Shown: one piece after another, positions 1-10,305 of the stretch
How the letters are laid out: every line of letters starts with the position of its first letter
Position numbering within the stretch: position 1 is the first letter of the stretch
Source: Leptospira kirschneri serovar Cynopteri str. 3522 CT
GTDB taxonomy: Bacteria; Spirochaetota; Leptospiria; Leptospirales; Leptospiraceae
Direction of reading: 5' to 3'
NCBI RefSeq assembly: GCF_000243695.2
Contig: NZ_AHMN02000010.1
Span: 178,112 to 242,111 of the forward strand
Length of the DNA stretch: 64,000 bases
Notes under the pieces: model-generated
Seen by the model: only the letters and a program-made list of their open reading frames with translations
What the model was told of the DNA's origin: nothing
Database searches by the model: none
Translations under genes and position numbers: made by a program

Positions 1-1
1 T

Positions 2-682
2 CAACGTAGTATTCTACCGGATCATCCAAATCTTCCAGGAATTCTTTATGCGGTTTCTTATCAACCTATGGACGAAGTAGGAGGTGATTTTTACGATCTA
101 TTTGAAATTCGTCCAGGTGTTTATAGATTTTTTGTGGCGGATGCCACCGGACACGGAGTCCAGGCAGCTTTGATTACTATGGCAATTAAAAGTGAATATG
201 AACACTTAAAAAAGACCGAAAAAAGTCCTTCTGATATATTAAAAGAATTGAATATAGTAATTTTGGAAAAGTTCAAAACTTTATATCTCACTTGTGTCGT
301 CGCAGATATTAACGTAAACGATTATACTCTGGAATATTCTTCTGCGGGACATCCTCCTCAGGTTCTTTGGAGAGACGGTAAAGCGGACTTTTTACATAAA
401 ACCGGCGCGATTTTAGGTTTGAAAAAAGATTTTATATATTATTCTGAAAACGTGGAATTAAAACCGGAAGATAGGATTTTTCTTTTTACGGACGGGGTTT
501 ACGAACAATTTAACTCAAATAAAAGTGAATTTGGAGAGGAGCAGTTTTTGGATTCTATTCATTCTTCTAGTTTGTTGAATCCTGAAGAGCAGATTTCCAA
601 AATGCAAAAAGATTTAAATTTGTTTTTACAAGGGGCACCGATTCAGGATGATTTTACTCTAATCGCAATTGAAGTATTTTAA
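2..682 (+). CDS. PP2C-family SpoIIE serine phosphatase, C-terminal part (cut by window edge)
   Basis: The frame is open from base 2, and the residues before the first Met (QRSILP, then A.SYQPMDEVGGDFYD) are standard RsbU/SpoIIE phosphatase sequence. The gene therefore begins outside the window and the Met at 68 is not its start. Metal-binding motifs are visible: VGGDFYD, ADATGHG, FTDGVYE and the terminal QDDFTLIAIE. The domain is complete from its first motif to the stop. Family members dephosphorylate Ser/Thr residues, often on anti-sigma antagonists or other partner-switching proteins, and are usually controlled by an N-terminal sensory region, which is missing here. A second phosphatase of this type lies at 29070-30452. 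Confidence 0.93.
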   Translation, partial: QRSILPDHPNLPGILYAVSYQPMDEVGGDFYDLFEIRPGVYRFFVADATGHGVQAALITMAIKSEYEHLKKTEKSPSDILKELNIVILEKFKTLYLTCVVADINVNDYTLEYSSAGHPPQVLWRDGKADFLHKTGAILGLKKDFIYYSENVELKPEDRIFLFTDGVYEQFNSNKSEFGEEQFLDSIHSSSLLNPEEQISKMQKDLNLFLQGAPIQDDFTLIAIEVF

Positions 683-1122
683 ACTCGCCTAATCGCGTTT
701 AAAACTAAAGACGATTGTTATCCTGTTTACTGTATCAATTTATTGACCAGAGCTTAAGAGCCCGGTCCGGTTTTCTTACGTCGAACTCATGTTAAATTAT
801 ATGTTTTTGTGGGAACTCTTACATTTGGTAAAAGAATGAGGTTTAAAAATAATGAATTCTGTGGGAACTACTACGAAAATTTAACAAGATTGAACTGCTC
901 GAAAAATTCACAATTTGCCAAATGCGACCTAATTTGTAGGAACTACTACATTTTATTAAAAAATTTCTAAAGAATTATCGTGTAAAATTCTTTGGGGTTT
1001 TGGGACAAGCTTTAAGATTCAAAAATAATGAATTCTGTGGGAACTACTACATTTTTTAGAAACTTTGTTTGAGAAATTTTCTTTTACTTACAAAATGACG
1101 TTTATTTTTTTAAATCAATTTT
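683..1122. repeat. Non-coding gap with short interspersed repeats
   Basis: No gene is seen. Bases about 735-795 are a shortened copy of the hairpin repeat family (AGAGCCCGGTCCGG joined to TTTTCTTACGTCGAACTCAT, then GTTAA) lacking the hairpin itself. Bases about 838-875 and 1016-1056 are nearly identical to each other and share AATAATGAATTCTGTGGG followed by AACTACTAC. Two further GTGGGAACT or GTAGGAACT boxes lie near 807 and 930. The role of these boxes is unknown. Confidence 0.7.
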
Positions 1123-1767
1123 ATGGATCCTAAAATTTCAGAAATTAGAAAGAGTTACACACTATCTTCTTTAGAGATAGAAGATGCAGGGGACGATCCG
1201 ATTTTATTTTTTCAAAAATGGTTTGAGGAAGCCGTCTATTCGGAAGTGTTGGAAGTCAACGCGATGACTCTCGCAACCGTTACTCAAGACGGAAAACCAG
1301 ACGCTAGAATCGTTTTATTAAAAGGAATTTTGAAGGAATCGTTTCTGTTTTATACAAATTACGAAAGCAGAAAAGGGACGGAATTGGAAACAAACCCAAA
1401 CGTTTGTCTCGTTTTCTTTTGGCCTGAATTAGAACGTCAGGTTCGTATCGAAGGAAACGTAACTAAAGTTTCCAGAGAAATCTCTAAAGAATACTTTCAT
1501 TCAAGGCCTAGAGAATCTCAGATCGGTGCGTTAGCCTCACCACAAAGTCAAAAAATTCCTGATCGTAAATTTTTAGAAGAACGTTTTCAGAAATTTACCG
1601 ATCAATATCAAAATAAGGAAGTGGATCTTCCAAATCATTGGGGAGGTTATGCGGTTTATCCTGATCGGATCGAATTTTGGCAAGGCCGTTCCAGTCGTTT
1701 GCACGATAGAATCGTGTTTGTAAGAAATATTTCTTCCTTTTGGGAAAAATTCAGAGTTGCTCCATAA
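1123..1767 (+). CDS. pdxH: Pyridoxamine 5'-phosphate oxidase
   Basis: FMN-dependent enzyme that oxidises pyridoxamine or pyridoxine 5'-phosphate to pyridoxal 5'-phosphate, the last step of vitamin B6 synthesis and salvage; cytoplasmic homodimer. The 214 residues match the family length. Seen in order: the FMN-binding core with ARIVLLKG and FYTNYESRKG, a central RQVRIEGNV, the SRPRESQIGALASPQS segment, and the C-terminal dimerisation signature EFWQGRSSRLHDR ending in the RVAP variant of the usual RLAP tail. No strong Shine-Dalgarno precedes the ATG. It stands alone between repeat-rich gaps, so it is probably monocistronic. Confidence 0.95.
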   Translation: MDPKISEIRKSYTLSSLEIEDAGDDPILFFQKWFEEAVYSEVLEVNAMTLATVTQDGKPDARIVLLKGILKESFLFYTNYESRKGTELETNPNVCLVFFWPELERQVRIEGNVTKVSREISKEYFHSRPRESQIGALASPQSQKIPDRKFLEERFQKFTDQYQNKEVDLPNHWGGYAVYPDRIEFWQGRSSRLHDRIVFVRNISSFWEKFRVAP

Positions 1768-1938
1768 GTATATTTGAATTTTAGAATATTCTTTTTGTTT
1801 GATTTTTTTTAACCACTAGGACTGTAAAATTAAATACCTTCGACTTTTATTGTAAAAAACTGTTTGAATGCAGAATGTCATTTACTCATTTATATGTTCT
1901 GAGTAATACTATACAAAAGCTCGGAGATCTATTTTGTT

Positions 1939-2355
1939 GTGCGACATATAAAATATTTACCATTTTTATTTCTAACGTTATTCTTTTTCCATTGTTTGAG
2001 ACCTTGCAATTGTCCGGATAATGATAGCGAAGACGGAATTGCAATTTTATTTGCAACATATCTTTTAAATCCTCCTACTTTGAATGGAAGATGTGTATCT
2101 TCCTCTAGAAGTTATTGTCTTGAGTTTTCAAAAATTCAATACGAAGATGCGGTTGCGGTTTTTTGTAAAAATATGGGAGGTATTTTTGAAATAGATCAAT
2201 CTTGTGTTCAAACAAATAAAGTAGGTCAATGTTCTTTTGATTCTCCATCTACAAAATCCACTCAGGTCAAATTTTATTATACAACGGTTCCTCAACGCTG
2301 GAACTATTCAACTGCAAAAGTAAATTGTGAAAGTAGTGGAGGAGTGTTTTTATGA
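1939..2355 (+). CDS. Cys-rich exported protein, first of a tandem pair
   Basis: Function not recognised. The 138-residue product starts at a GTG preceded by CGGAGA about 11 bases upstream. It has a hydrophobic N-terminus (LPFLFLTLFFF) followed by HCLRPCNC, so it is either a secreted protein or a lipoprotein with a loose spirochaetal lipobox. The mature part holds paired Cys residues (GRC..SYCLEF, FCKNMGG, SCVQTNKVGQC, NCESSGG) suggesting disulfides. The stop overlaps the start of the next gene by 4 bases (ATGA), and that product repeats the same Cys pattern, so the two are tandem paralogues that are translationally coupled. A degenerate repeat at about 1821-1905 lies directly upstream. Confidence 0.65.
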   Translation: MRHIKYLPFLFLTLFFFHCLRPCNCPDNDSEDGIAILFATYLLNPPTLNGRCVSSSRSYCLEFSKIQYEDAVAVFCKNMGGIFEIDQSCVQTNKVGQCSFDSPSTKSTQVKFYYTTVPQRWNYSTAKVNCESSGGVFL

Positions 2356-2771
2356 GATTCAAATCGAAATTATTTTTTTCTTGTACGATCGTCTTTTTGA
2401 TCACAACTCTGATCGCATATACAATTCTTCCATGTTCTTTTGGTTTAAGTGCCTGTTCTTGTAAACCGACTCGAGGAGAAACGTTGATTAACTCTTTATT
2501 ATTTTTAACGACTAACTCCGTAAAAACGTCCTGTCATAATATTACGGATTCTGTATGTTATGAGAGTTTTTATTCCGATTCGTTTTCGATTTTATGTAAA
2601 ATGTCTAATTCTGATGTTCGTTTAAATGACGTCTGTTCTGATCAAAATTCAGTTGGAGATTGTTATCTAGATACTTTACGATTGACGTTTTATAACGACG
2701 TCTATACTTTTGAGGCCGCTGAAGATTATTGTAAAAATCAATTGAGAGGTTTTTTTTACAAAAATAGATGA
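2352..2771 (+). CDS. Cys-rich exported protein, second of a tandem pair
   Basis: Function not recognised. This 139-residue product has an N-terminal hydrophobic segment (residues about 8-26) and then C-S-C-K near residue 35. Its mature part parallels the preceding protein: SC...DSVCYES, LCK, VCSDQNSVGDC and a final YCKNQLRG. The spacing of these motifs makes common ancestry convincing although overall identity is low. It is translationally coupled through an ATGA overlap. The pair is likely periplasmic or surface-located; that is an inference from the signal segment and the Cys content. Confidence 0.65.
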   Translation: MRFKSKLFFSCTIVFLITTLIAYTILPCSFGLSACSCKPTRGETLINSLLFLTTNSVKTSCHNITDSVCYESFYSDSFSILCKMSNSDVRLNDVCSDQNSVGDCYLDTLRLTFYNDVYTFEAAEDYCKNQLRGFFYKNR

Positions 2772-3543
2772 TTCGATTTGTTGAAAAATTCCATATCTAC
2801 GATTAACAAAATAGTTTTATCGATTCGTTTTGCTGATTTCTATAAAATTAAGTACCATCAATTTTTATCGTAAAACACCGCTTCAATGCAAAACATTGTA
2901 AACTCTGTTATATAGCTATAAAGAAGTAAAAAGAAGATACTATATCATAATAATATTTTAGAATTTTGCATTTTTACTATTCGAACAATTCTATTCTGAA
3001 TTTGTTTCAATACTTAAAATGTGGGATCTCACACAAAAAAGTCAACAATCTCAAGTTAGATATAATTTTTTGAGAATCTCTACGTCTTTGTGAAATCGCT
3101 AACTTTGGTGATTCTTTCATTTTTTATAAATTAACGCGAGCAGTACGTAAGAAAATCAGAGCGAATCCGGCTTTGCCGGACCGGGCTCTTTGCTTTAGTT
3201 CTTTAACGCGACCTGTCGAACGACCGATGGGGAATGAGACGCTGACTTCATTTATCGATCCCTTTCGCCTTAACTCACGTTAAATTAATTTTTTTGAATG
3301 TATATATGGGTTATTCGAAATTGTAGATAGTATATTTTTTCAGAGAATACAATTTTTGAAATAAACTGGATGTAGAATCAAATTTTTATCTATCACAAGC
3401 GCTAGGGATGTGAAGCGTGCGAAGCAGTCGCCTAAAAGGCGACCGCAGCGCGTAACAAGCCCGGCCTGCGCCTTTTTTATTTTTTGTTTTATTTTTTACG
3501 TGTTTTATCAGGCGCAGGAAGCGCCCAAACTTTGAAAGTTTAT
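2772..3543. repeat. Non-coding gap with degenerate mobile remnants and hairpin repeats
   Basis: No gene is seen. Bases about 2777-2925 begin TTGTTGAAAAATT and continue into a TATAAAATTAAGTACC segment, the same composite found at 6188-6377. Bases about 3000-3110 share sequence with 42640-42780 (reverse orientation). Bases 3131-3200 are an inverted copy of the CCGGC-hairpin repeat family, followed to about 3290 by the AACGCGACC-type repeat and by TTAACTCACGTTAA. Confidence 0.65.
3396..3526. repeat. GC-rich palindromic block
   Basis: A GC-rich patch in an AT-rich gap. It contains a perfect 7-bp hairpin GTCGCCT-AAA-AGGCGAC at 3427-3443, an inverted pair CCTGCGCC (about 3465) and GGCGCAGG (about 3512), and GGCGC-AGGAA-GCGCC at 3512-3526. 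The last lies just past the stop of the minus-strand gene at 3544-3981 and could act as its terminator, although no clean T-run follows it on that strand. Confidence 0.55.
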
Positions 3544-3981
3544 CTAGATCCAAATATTCAAAAGATAAGCGGTCAAGATGATCGTATAACCTAAACTTAA
3601 AAAGAATCCGATCTTGATGGGTTGTGTATGGGTTTTATATCCGGAAAGAAATATATGGAGTGATAAAAATCCGACCGCGATCGTTTCCGCGATTAAGGTT
3701 GCAATGACCGGTGGTTGCGGCCCAAAAAATAAAATTAAAATCGCCGGAAGAAATCCTAAAAAACTCATAAACGCTCCCGTTGTGATCCACATCATTAGGA
3801 TCAATCTGGATTGTCTTTCTTCCGGATATTGAAAAAAACCTACGGCGGCTCCTACGATCAATTGATGAATCAATCCGTGCAACGTATATATAATTCCAGA
3901 TACAATCAAAATGGTTTCAGCAAAATGGATATGTTCGAATGAGTTCAATTGAATTTCTCTTTTTCGGATCTGTTTTTTCAA
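3544..3981 (-). CDS. Small four-helix membrane protein, unknown function
   Basis: Function not recognised. The 145-residue product has about four hydrophobic helices (roughly residues 21-53, 61-88, 91-112 and 122-145) joined by short loops, with a basic N-terminus (KKQIRKREIQ). The frame begins at a TTG without a clear ribosome-binding site; no in-frame ATG exists before the first helix, so the true start is uncertain by a few codons. It stands alone and is divergent from the acetoacetyl-CoA synthetase gene. The opposite-strand frame at 3614-3832 is a shadow. Confidence 0.7.
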   Translation of the reverse strand: MKKQIRKREIQLNSFEHIHFAETILIVSGIIYTLHGLIHQLIVGAAVGFFQYPEERQSRLILMMWITTGAFMSFLGFLPAILILFFGPQPPVIATLIAETIAVGFLSLHIFLSGYKTHTQPIKIGFFLSLGYTIILTAYLLNIWI

Positions 3982-4081
3982 AACATAAACGGAGCGGTTC
4001 GTTCCTCAATCAAAATTCATGTTGACCCTAGCTTTCTAAAAAAATGATATAGTGAGCTAAAAAAACGGAATCGAGTTTTAC

Positions 4082-6064
4082 ATGGATCAATATTTATGGA
4101 CGCCTTCCTCCGATCGAATTGAGTCTTCTAATCTAGTTCGATATTTTAAATTTCTTAAAGAAAAAAAGAATCTTTCTCTTTCTACTTTTGAAGAACTCAG
4201 AGTCTGGTCTGTCAATGAGATAGGATCATTTTGGGAAAGTATCTGGGAATTTTCAGAAGTTGTCCATAGTCAAAAATACGATCTTGTATATCGAAGCGGA
4301 TCGAATTTTACCGATTCCAAATTTTTTCCCGGTGCGAAACTGAATTTTGCGGAAAATCTTCTTCGTAGAACCGATTCTTTTCCCGCATTGGTTTATAGAG
4401 GTGAGGACGGTTCTAAAAGAGAAGTAAGTTATGCGGAATTACGTTCTTACGTAGGTGCGGTCGCAAAGGATCTGAAAAAAAGAGGAGTGATTCCAGGAGA
4501 TAGGGTCGTTGGTTTGATGCCTAACGTGCCTGAAACCGTGATCGCAATGTTGGCGACTACTTCTATCGGAGCGATTTGGAGTTCTTGTTCTCCCGACTTT
4601 GGTGTAAAAGGTGTTTTAGATCGATTTGGTCAAATTGAACCTAAGATTTTATTTACCACGGACTTATATTCTTTCAAAGGTAAACACTTATCTCTTGCCG
4701 AAAATTTGACTCAGATTCTTGAATCTATACCTTCTATAGAAGCGGTCATCGTATCTGATTATAAAAATGGAATTTTACATTTTAAAAATCGTACAAAAAC
4801 GATTCTGCCGGAAAACTACCCTCAACAGAATATTCATTTTTTTGAAACTGTTCTTCTTGAAAATGAAGGAGCCTTTCCTGATTTTTATCAAACGAATTTC
4901 GATCATCCGGTTTATATCATGTATTCTTCCGGAACGACTGGTCTTCCTAAATGTATGGTTCAAGGAGTTGGAGTATTTATCAATCATTGGAAAGAATTGG
5001 CGCTTCACTGCGATTTGAAACCGGGAGAAAGAATTTTTTATTATACTACGTGCGGTTGGATGATGTGGAACTGGCTTGTAAGTTCCTTGTCGATAGGAGC
5101 CACCTTAGTGTTGTTCGACGGAAATCCTTTTTTTCCCACACAGGAAATTTTGTTCCAGATCGCTTCTGAAGAAAAAATCAACGTATTTGGCGTAGGTGCT
5201 AAATATATTCTTACATTAGAAAAATCTAAATTTCAACCTAAAGATTTTGACCTTTCCGCTATAAGAACCGTGTTGTCCACAGGTTCTCCTCTTACTACAT
5301 CCGGTTTTAGATATGTATATCAACATTGGAAAAAGGATCTTCAACTTTCCTCTATTTCGGGAGGAACGGATCTAAATGGATGTTTTGCTTTGGGAAATCC
5401 GATTTTGCCGGTTTATGAAGGAGAAATTCAATGCAGAGGTCTCGGAATGGACGTGGAGATCTGGAACGAATCTGCAAAATCCGTAATAGAACAAAAAGGA
5501 GAACTAGTATGCAAACAACCTTTTCCTTCTATGCCTCTTTATTTTTGGAAAGATCCGGAAGGAAAAAAATATAAGTCCGCTTATTTTGAATCGTATCCAT
5601 CGGTTTGGTGTCACGGGGATTTTGCGGAATTAAAAAAGTCCGGAGGGCTTGTGGTTTATGGAAGATCCGATGCAACTCTCAATCCGGGAGGTGTGAGAAT
5701 CGGAACCTCGGATATTTACGGTCTGATTGAAACTTTTCCAGAAATCGCGGACTCTGTTATCATCGGTCAAGATTGGAAAGAAGACGTGAGAATCGTTTTG
5801 TTTTTGAAAATGATTCCTGGAAAAAAATTGGAAGATTCTCTTGTTCAAACTTTAAAAAGGGAAATTAAAGAAAAAATTTCTCCCAAACACGTCCCTTCTA
5901 AAATACTTGAGGTCCCGGACATTCCCTATACGATCAATATGAAAAAAGTAGAGATCGCCGTCAAAAAAACGGTACAAGGAGAACCGGTCACAAACAAAGA
6001 AGCCTTGAGTAATCCAGATAGTTTAGAATATTATAAAAATATTTTGGAATTAAAAGAGGATTAG
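4082..6064 (+). CDS. Acetoacetyl-CoA synthetase
   Basis: ATP-dependent ligase of the ANL (acyl-adenylating) superfamily that joins CoA to acetoacetate, feeding ketone-body or polyhydroxybutyrate-type carbon into acetyl-CoA; cytoplasmic. The 660-residue length fits the AacS subfamily. Visible are the N-terminal ACAS segment (SFWESIWEF.EV), the adenylate motif YSSGTTGLPK at about residues 281-290, CGWMMWNWLVSSL, SGGTDLNGCFALGNP, the hinge region GRSDATLNPGGVRIG near residue 526, and the C-terminal lysine region PYTINMKKVEIAVKK near residue 620. Acetyl-CoA synthetase is the nearest alternative, but the CGWMMWNW and SGGTD motifs favour acetoacetate. Confidence 0.9.
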   Translation: MDQYLWTPSSDRIESSNLVRYFKFLKEKKNLSLSTFEELRVWSVNEIGSFWESIWEFSEVVHSQKYDLVYRSGSNFTDSKFFPGAKLNFAENLLRRTDSFPALVYRGEDGSKREVSYAELRSYVGAVAKDLKKRGVIPGDRVVGLMPNVPETVIAMLATTSIGAIWSSCSPDFGVKGVLDRFGQIEPKILFTTDLYSFKGKHLSLAENLTQILESIPSIEAVIVSDYKNGILHFKNRTKTILPENYPQQNIHFFETVLLENEGAFPDFYQTNFDHPVYIMYSSGTTGLPKCMVQGVGVFINHWKELALHCDLKPGERIFYYTTCGWMMWNWLVSSLSIGATLVLFDGNPFFPTQEILFQIASEEKINVFGVGAKYILTLEKSKFQPKDFDLSAIRTVLSTGSPLTTSGFRYVYQHWKKDLQLSSISGGTDLNGCFALGNPILPVYEGEIQCRGLGMDVEIWNESAKSVIEQKGELVCKQPFPSMPLYFWKDPEGKKYKSAYFESYPSVWCHGDFAELKKSGGLVVYGRSDATLNPGGVRIGTSDIYGLIETFPEIADSVIIGQDWKEDVRIVLFLKMIPGKKLEDSLVQTLKREIKEKISPKHVPSKILEVPDIPYTINMKKVEIAVKKTVQGEPVTNKEALSNPDSLEYYKNILELKED

Positions 6065-6612
6065 AAATAAATTATGTATTTTATATGAAGACACATGAAA
6101 TTGTATTTATTTTTGAGTTTTTTCGAGAAAAAACTTAGAATCAAAACCGGGACAGATTCTTAACGATTGGTCTTTTTTAGTAAAATAAAGTTGTTGAAAA
6201 ATTAATTCTCTATCTGTTTTCGTTGTATTGAAATGGATAATTGAAGTAGTTTTGCTACTGATCTCTATAAAAATAAGTACCGTTAATTCTATCACAAAAC
6301 GCTGATTCCATGTAAAATATTAGGTACTTTATTATATAGTTATGAGTAATATCTATTATAGAATTTTTCAACAAAGTATCGTTACCGTTTTAGTCATCTA
6401 GGATTTAAAAATCAAAGTCCAAAAATACTTTTCAAATTGAATATTGGAAAGAGAATCATTTGTGTGAATATAAAATGTCTATTTGAGTTGAGTTTGAAAA
6501 AAATCCCAGTGATCCATCAATTGATTACCGTGAATTTTTATTACAAAACACTGATTACTTTATTTTATAGTTCTGAGTAAAAAAAGAAAACGAACAAACA
6601 GGAGGAATCTAA
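6065..6612. repeat. Non-coding gap with a degenerate 190-bp mobile remnant
   Basis: Bases 6188-6377 run from AAGTTGTTGAAAAATT to AATTTTTCAACAAAGT, imperfect ends of the 16-bp inverted repeats of the 98-bp element at 63171-63272. The extra 90 bases inside are the CTATAAAAATAAGTACC...GTACTTTATTATATAG segment, itself with imperfect inverted ends. A related piece (GATTACCGTGAATTTTTATT ... TTTATAGTTCTGAGTAA) lies at about 6515-6580, directly before the ribosome-binding site of the next gene. No gene is seen. Confidence 0.65.
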
Positions 6613-7605
6613 ATGAATTGGAAACATTTGTTTCTCATTGGAAAAAATATACGATACACTTTAAAAAAGAATCTATCTAGTAATTCGTATTCATCATTCT
6701 ATATTTTAAGCCGTTTTCAAATCGATTTGAAAAATGGAATTTGGAAAAAACTTGTTTTGATCGGCTCGTTTTACATTTTGTACGGGTATTTTTACTTACA
6801 AGCGGAAGATGATACATTCAAATATTATAATTCGTCTAGGCTCAAGGAAATTTTGGAAAAAGGAGAATTAAAAGTTGCAGGAGATTCTTCTTATGAACCT
6901 TTTTATATCCCGAACTCTAAAGAAGGGTATCCGGGGTTTGATTACGAATTAGGAAAAGCCTACGCGGATTTTTTAGGAGTAAAGTATAAGTTCATTTCTT
7001 ATCCGGAGTTCAACGAATTTGCGGAAGCAATTAAAAACAAAGAAGCAGATATTGCGTTATCCGGAATCTCTAGTAATTTAGAAAGATCTAAAAAACTAAA
7101 ATTTAGCGAGGCTTATTTGGTGGCAACTCCTGCTGCTTTAATTCGAAAATCCGCTTTACCCCCGCCTCCGGAAGGGAATATTATTACGACCCAAAGTTTC
7201 AGAAGTATCCTCGATTTGTCCGATTTGAGCGGGGTTACATTTGCAGTTCGATCTTTTTCCAATCGTCACGAGTATCTTTTAAAGAAGTTCAAAAACAATC
7301 GAATTTTTACCTATGTGGATACACTTTCCGCTTGGGAAGCGGTCAAAAACGGAACCGCAAATTGTTTAGTCGCAGATTCATTTTATATCAAGGGTATTCT
7401 TCTCAAGGACAAATCGATCGCTTCTAATTTCAGACCGCTTTTAGAACCTGTACAAAGAGAAGATATTAGCGCGGCTTTTCCTCAAGGGGACATTTTATTT
7501 ATTAGAAATTTTGAATTCTTTTTACAAGAGTTGAGTCGCACCGGAGTCCTTCGGGAAATGGAGGATAAGTATTTTAATAAATCGGAATGGGTTCCCGCGC
7601 AGTAA
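6613..7605 (+). CDS. Family 3 extracellular solute-binding protein
   Basis: Periplasmic binding protein of the type that captures amino acids or small polar solutes for ABC transporters; such domains can also act as sensors. An excellent GGAGG (6601-6605) precedes the ATG. The SBP_bac_3 domain starts near residue 79 (LEKGELKVAGDSSYEPF) and shows FDYELGKAYADFLG, ADIALSGISSNLERSKKLKFSEAY and ...FLQELSRTGVLREMEDKYF, ending at residue 330. A hydrophobic segment (residues about 46-61, LVLIGSFYILYGYFY) follows an unusually long basic N-terminal stretch of about 45 residues, so it may be a non-cleaved anchor rather than a classical signal peptide. No permease or ATPase gene is adjacent, so the ligand cannot be told. 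Confidence 0.85.
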   Translation: MNWKHLFLIGKNIRYTLKKNLSSNSYSSFYILSRFQIDLKNGIWKKLVLIGSFYILYGYFYLQAEDDTFKYYNSSRLKEILEKGELKVAGDSSYEPFYIPNSKEGYPGFDYELGKAYADFLGVKYKFISYPEFNEFAEAIKNKEADIALSGISSNLERSKKLKFSEAYLVATPAALIRKSALPPPPEGNIITTQSFRSILDLSDLSGVTFAVRSFSNRHEYLLKKFKNNRIFTYVDTLSAWEAVKNGTANCLVADSFYIKGILLKDKSIASNFRPLLEPVQREDISAAFPQGDILFIRNFEFFLQELSRTGVLREMEDKYFNKSEWVPAQ

Positions 7606-7821
7606 TTGTTTTGACCGCCCCATTCAGTAAAAGATTTATTTTATAGAGCTTCTCTCGAATAAAAACTAAAAAATGAAATTCTTTCAGAATCGAAAAAACT
7701 TTCTTAAAGTTTTGTTTTGAATCTGTCATTGATTGATCCAGTTGAAACAATTCTATTTTAGTGGAATTGATAGATCCCGTTCTTGACAAGTTTGAGAATG
7801 GTTCCGACACTGGAAACATCT

Positions 7822-9603
<1,782 letters not shown>

Positions 9604-10305
9604 AGAAGTTGCCGGAAAAGAACCGGACAGAGTTGTAAGAAAATTATTCCGACAAACGTTAGTCGGAATTGTGATTCTCGTATTAGGAGTGGTTTTTCTT
9701 GCAAGAGTGTTTCCGGAACCGGTGCTCGTTGTATCCCAGAAGTTTATAGAAATTACGGGAGTGTTTGGAGTAGGAGTGGGCATTATGCTCGCGGATTCTC
9801 TGCACGTATTTATACCGCCGGACGTATTTTTAATGCTCGCGGTGGCCGGAAAGCTCAATTCAGTACTTGTCATCGCTTCTGCTTCGATTGGAAGTTTGAT
9901 CGGAGGAAGTGTTTCTTATTTAACGGGAAGAATTCTTTTACCGAAGATGGAACGAATTTCTATCTTCGTAAAAAGACACGAACAAAAATTGGAACACTAT
10001 CTACATCGATATGGATTTTGGGCGGTTGTTTTGGCTGCTTTGACCCCTCTTCCTTATTCTTGGGTATCACTTGCGGCTGGGGCGATGAAAATGAAATATT
10101 CACTGTTTTTTAGAGGTTGTCTATTTAGAATTCCGCGTTTTATCATATTCTATTATCTGATTCAATTTGGATGGGTAGGCGGGGGAATGTAAAAGATTTT
10201 CATAATATCCTAAATCTTAAAAAATACACTGGTTTGTCCCAAAAAAACAAGATCGGGTTTTTATAATAAAACACATTCACAAAATAGTAGATGCAGTTTG
10301 TTACG

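Noticed and set aside
7574..7819. 81-codon minus-strand frame between the solute-binding protein and mutL
   Set aside because: It overlaps two real genes' ends and lacks start signals.
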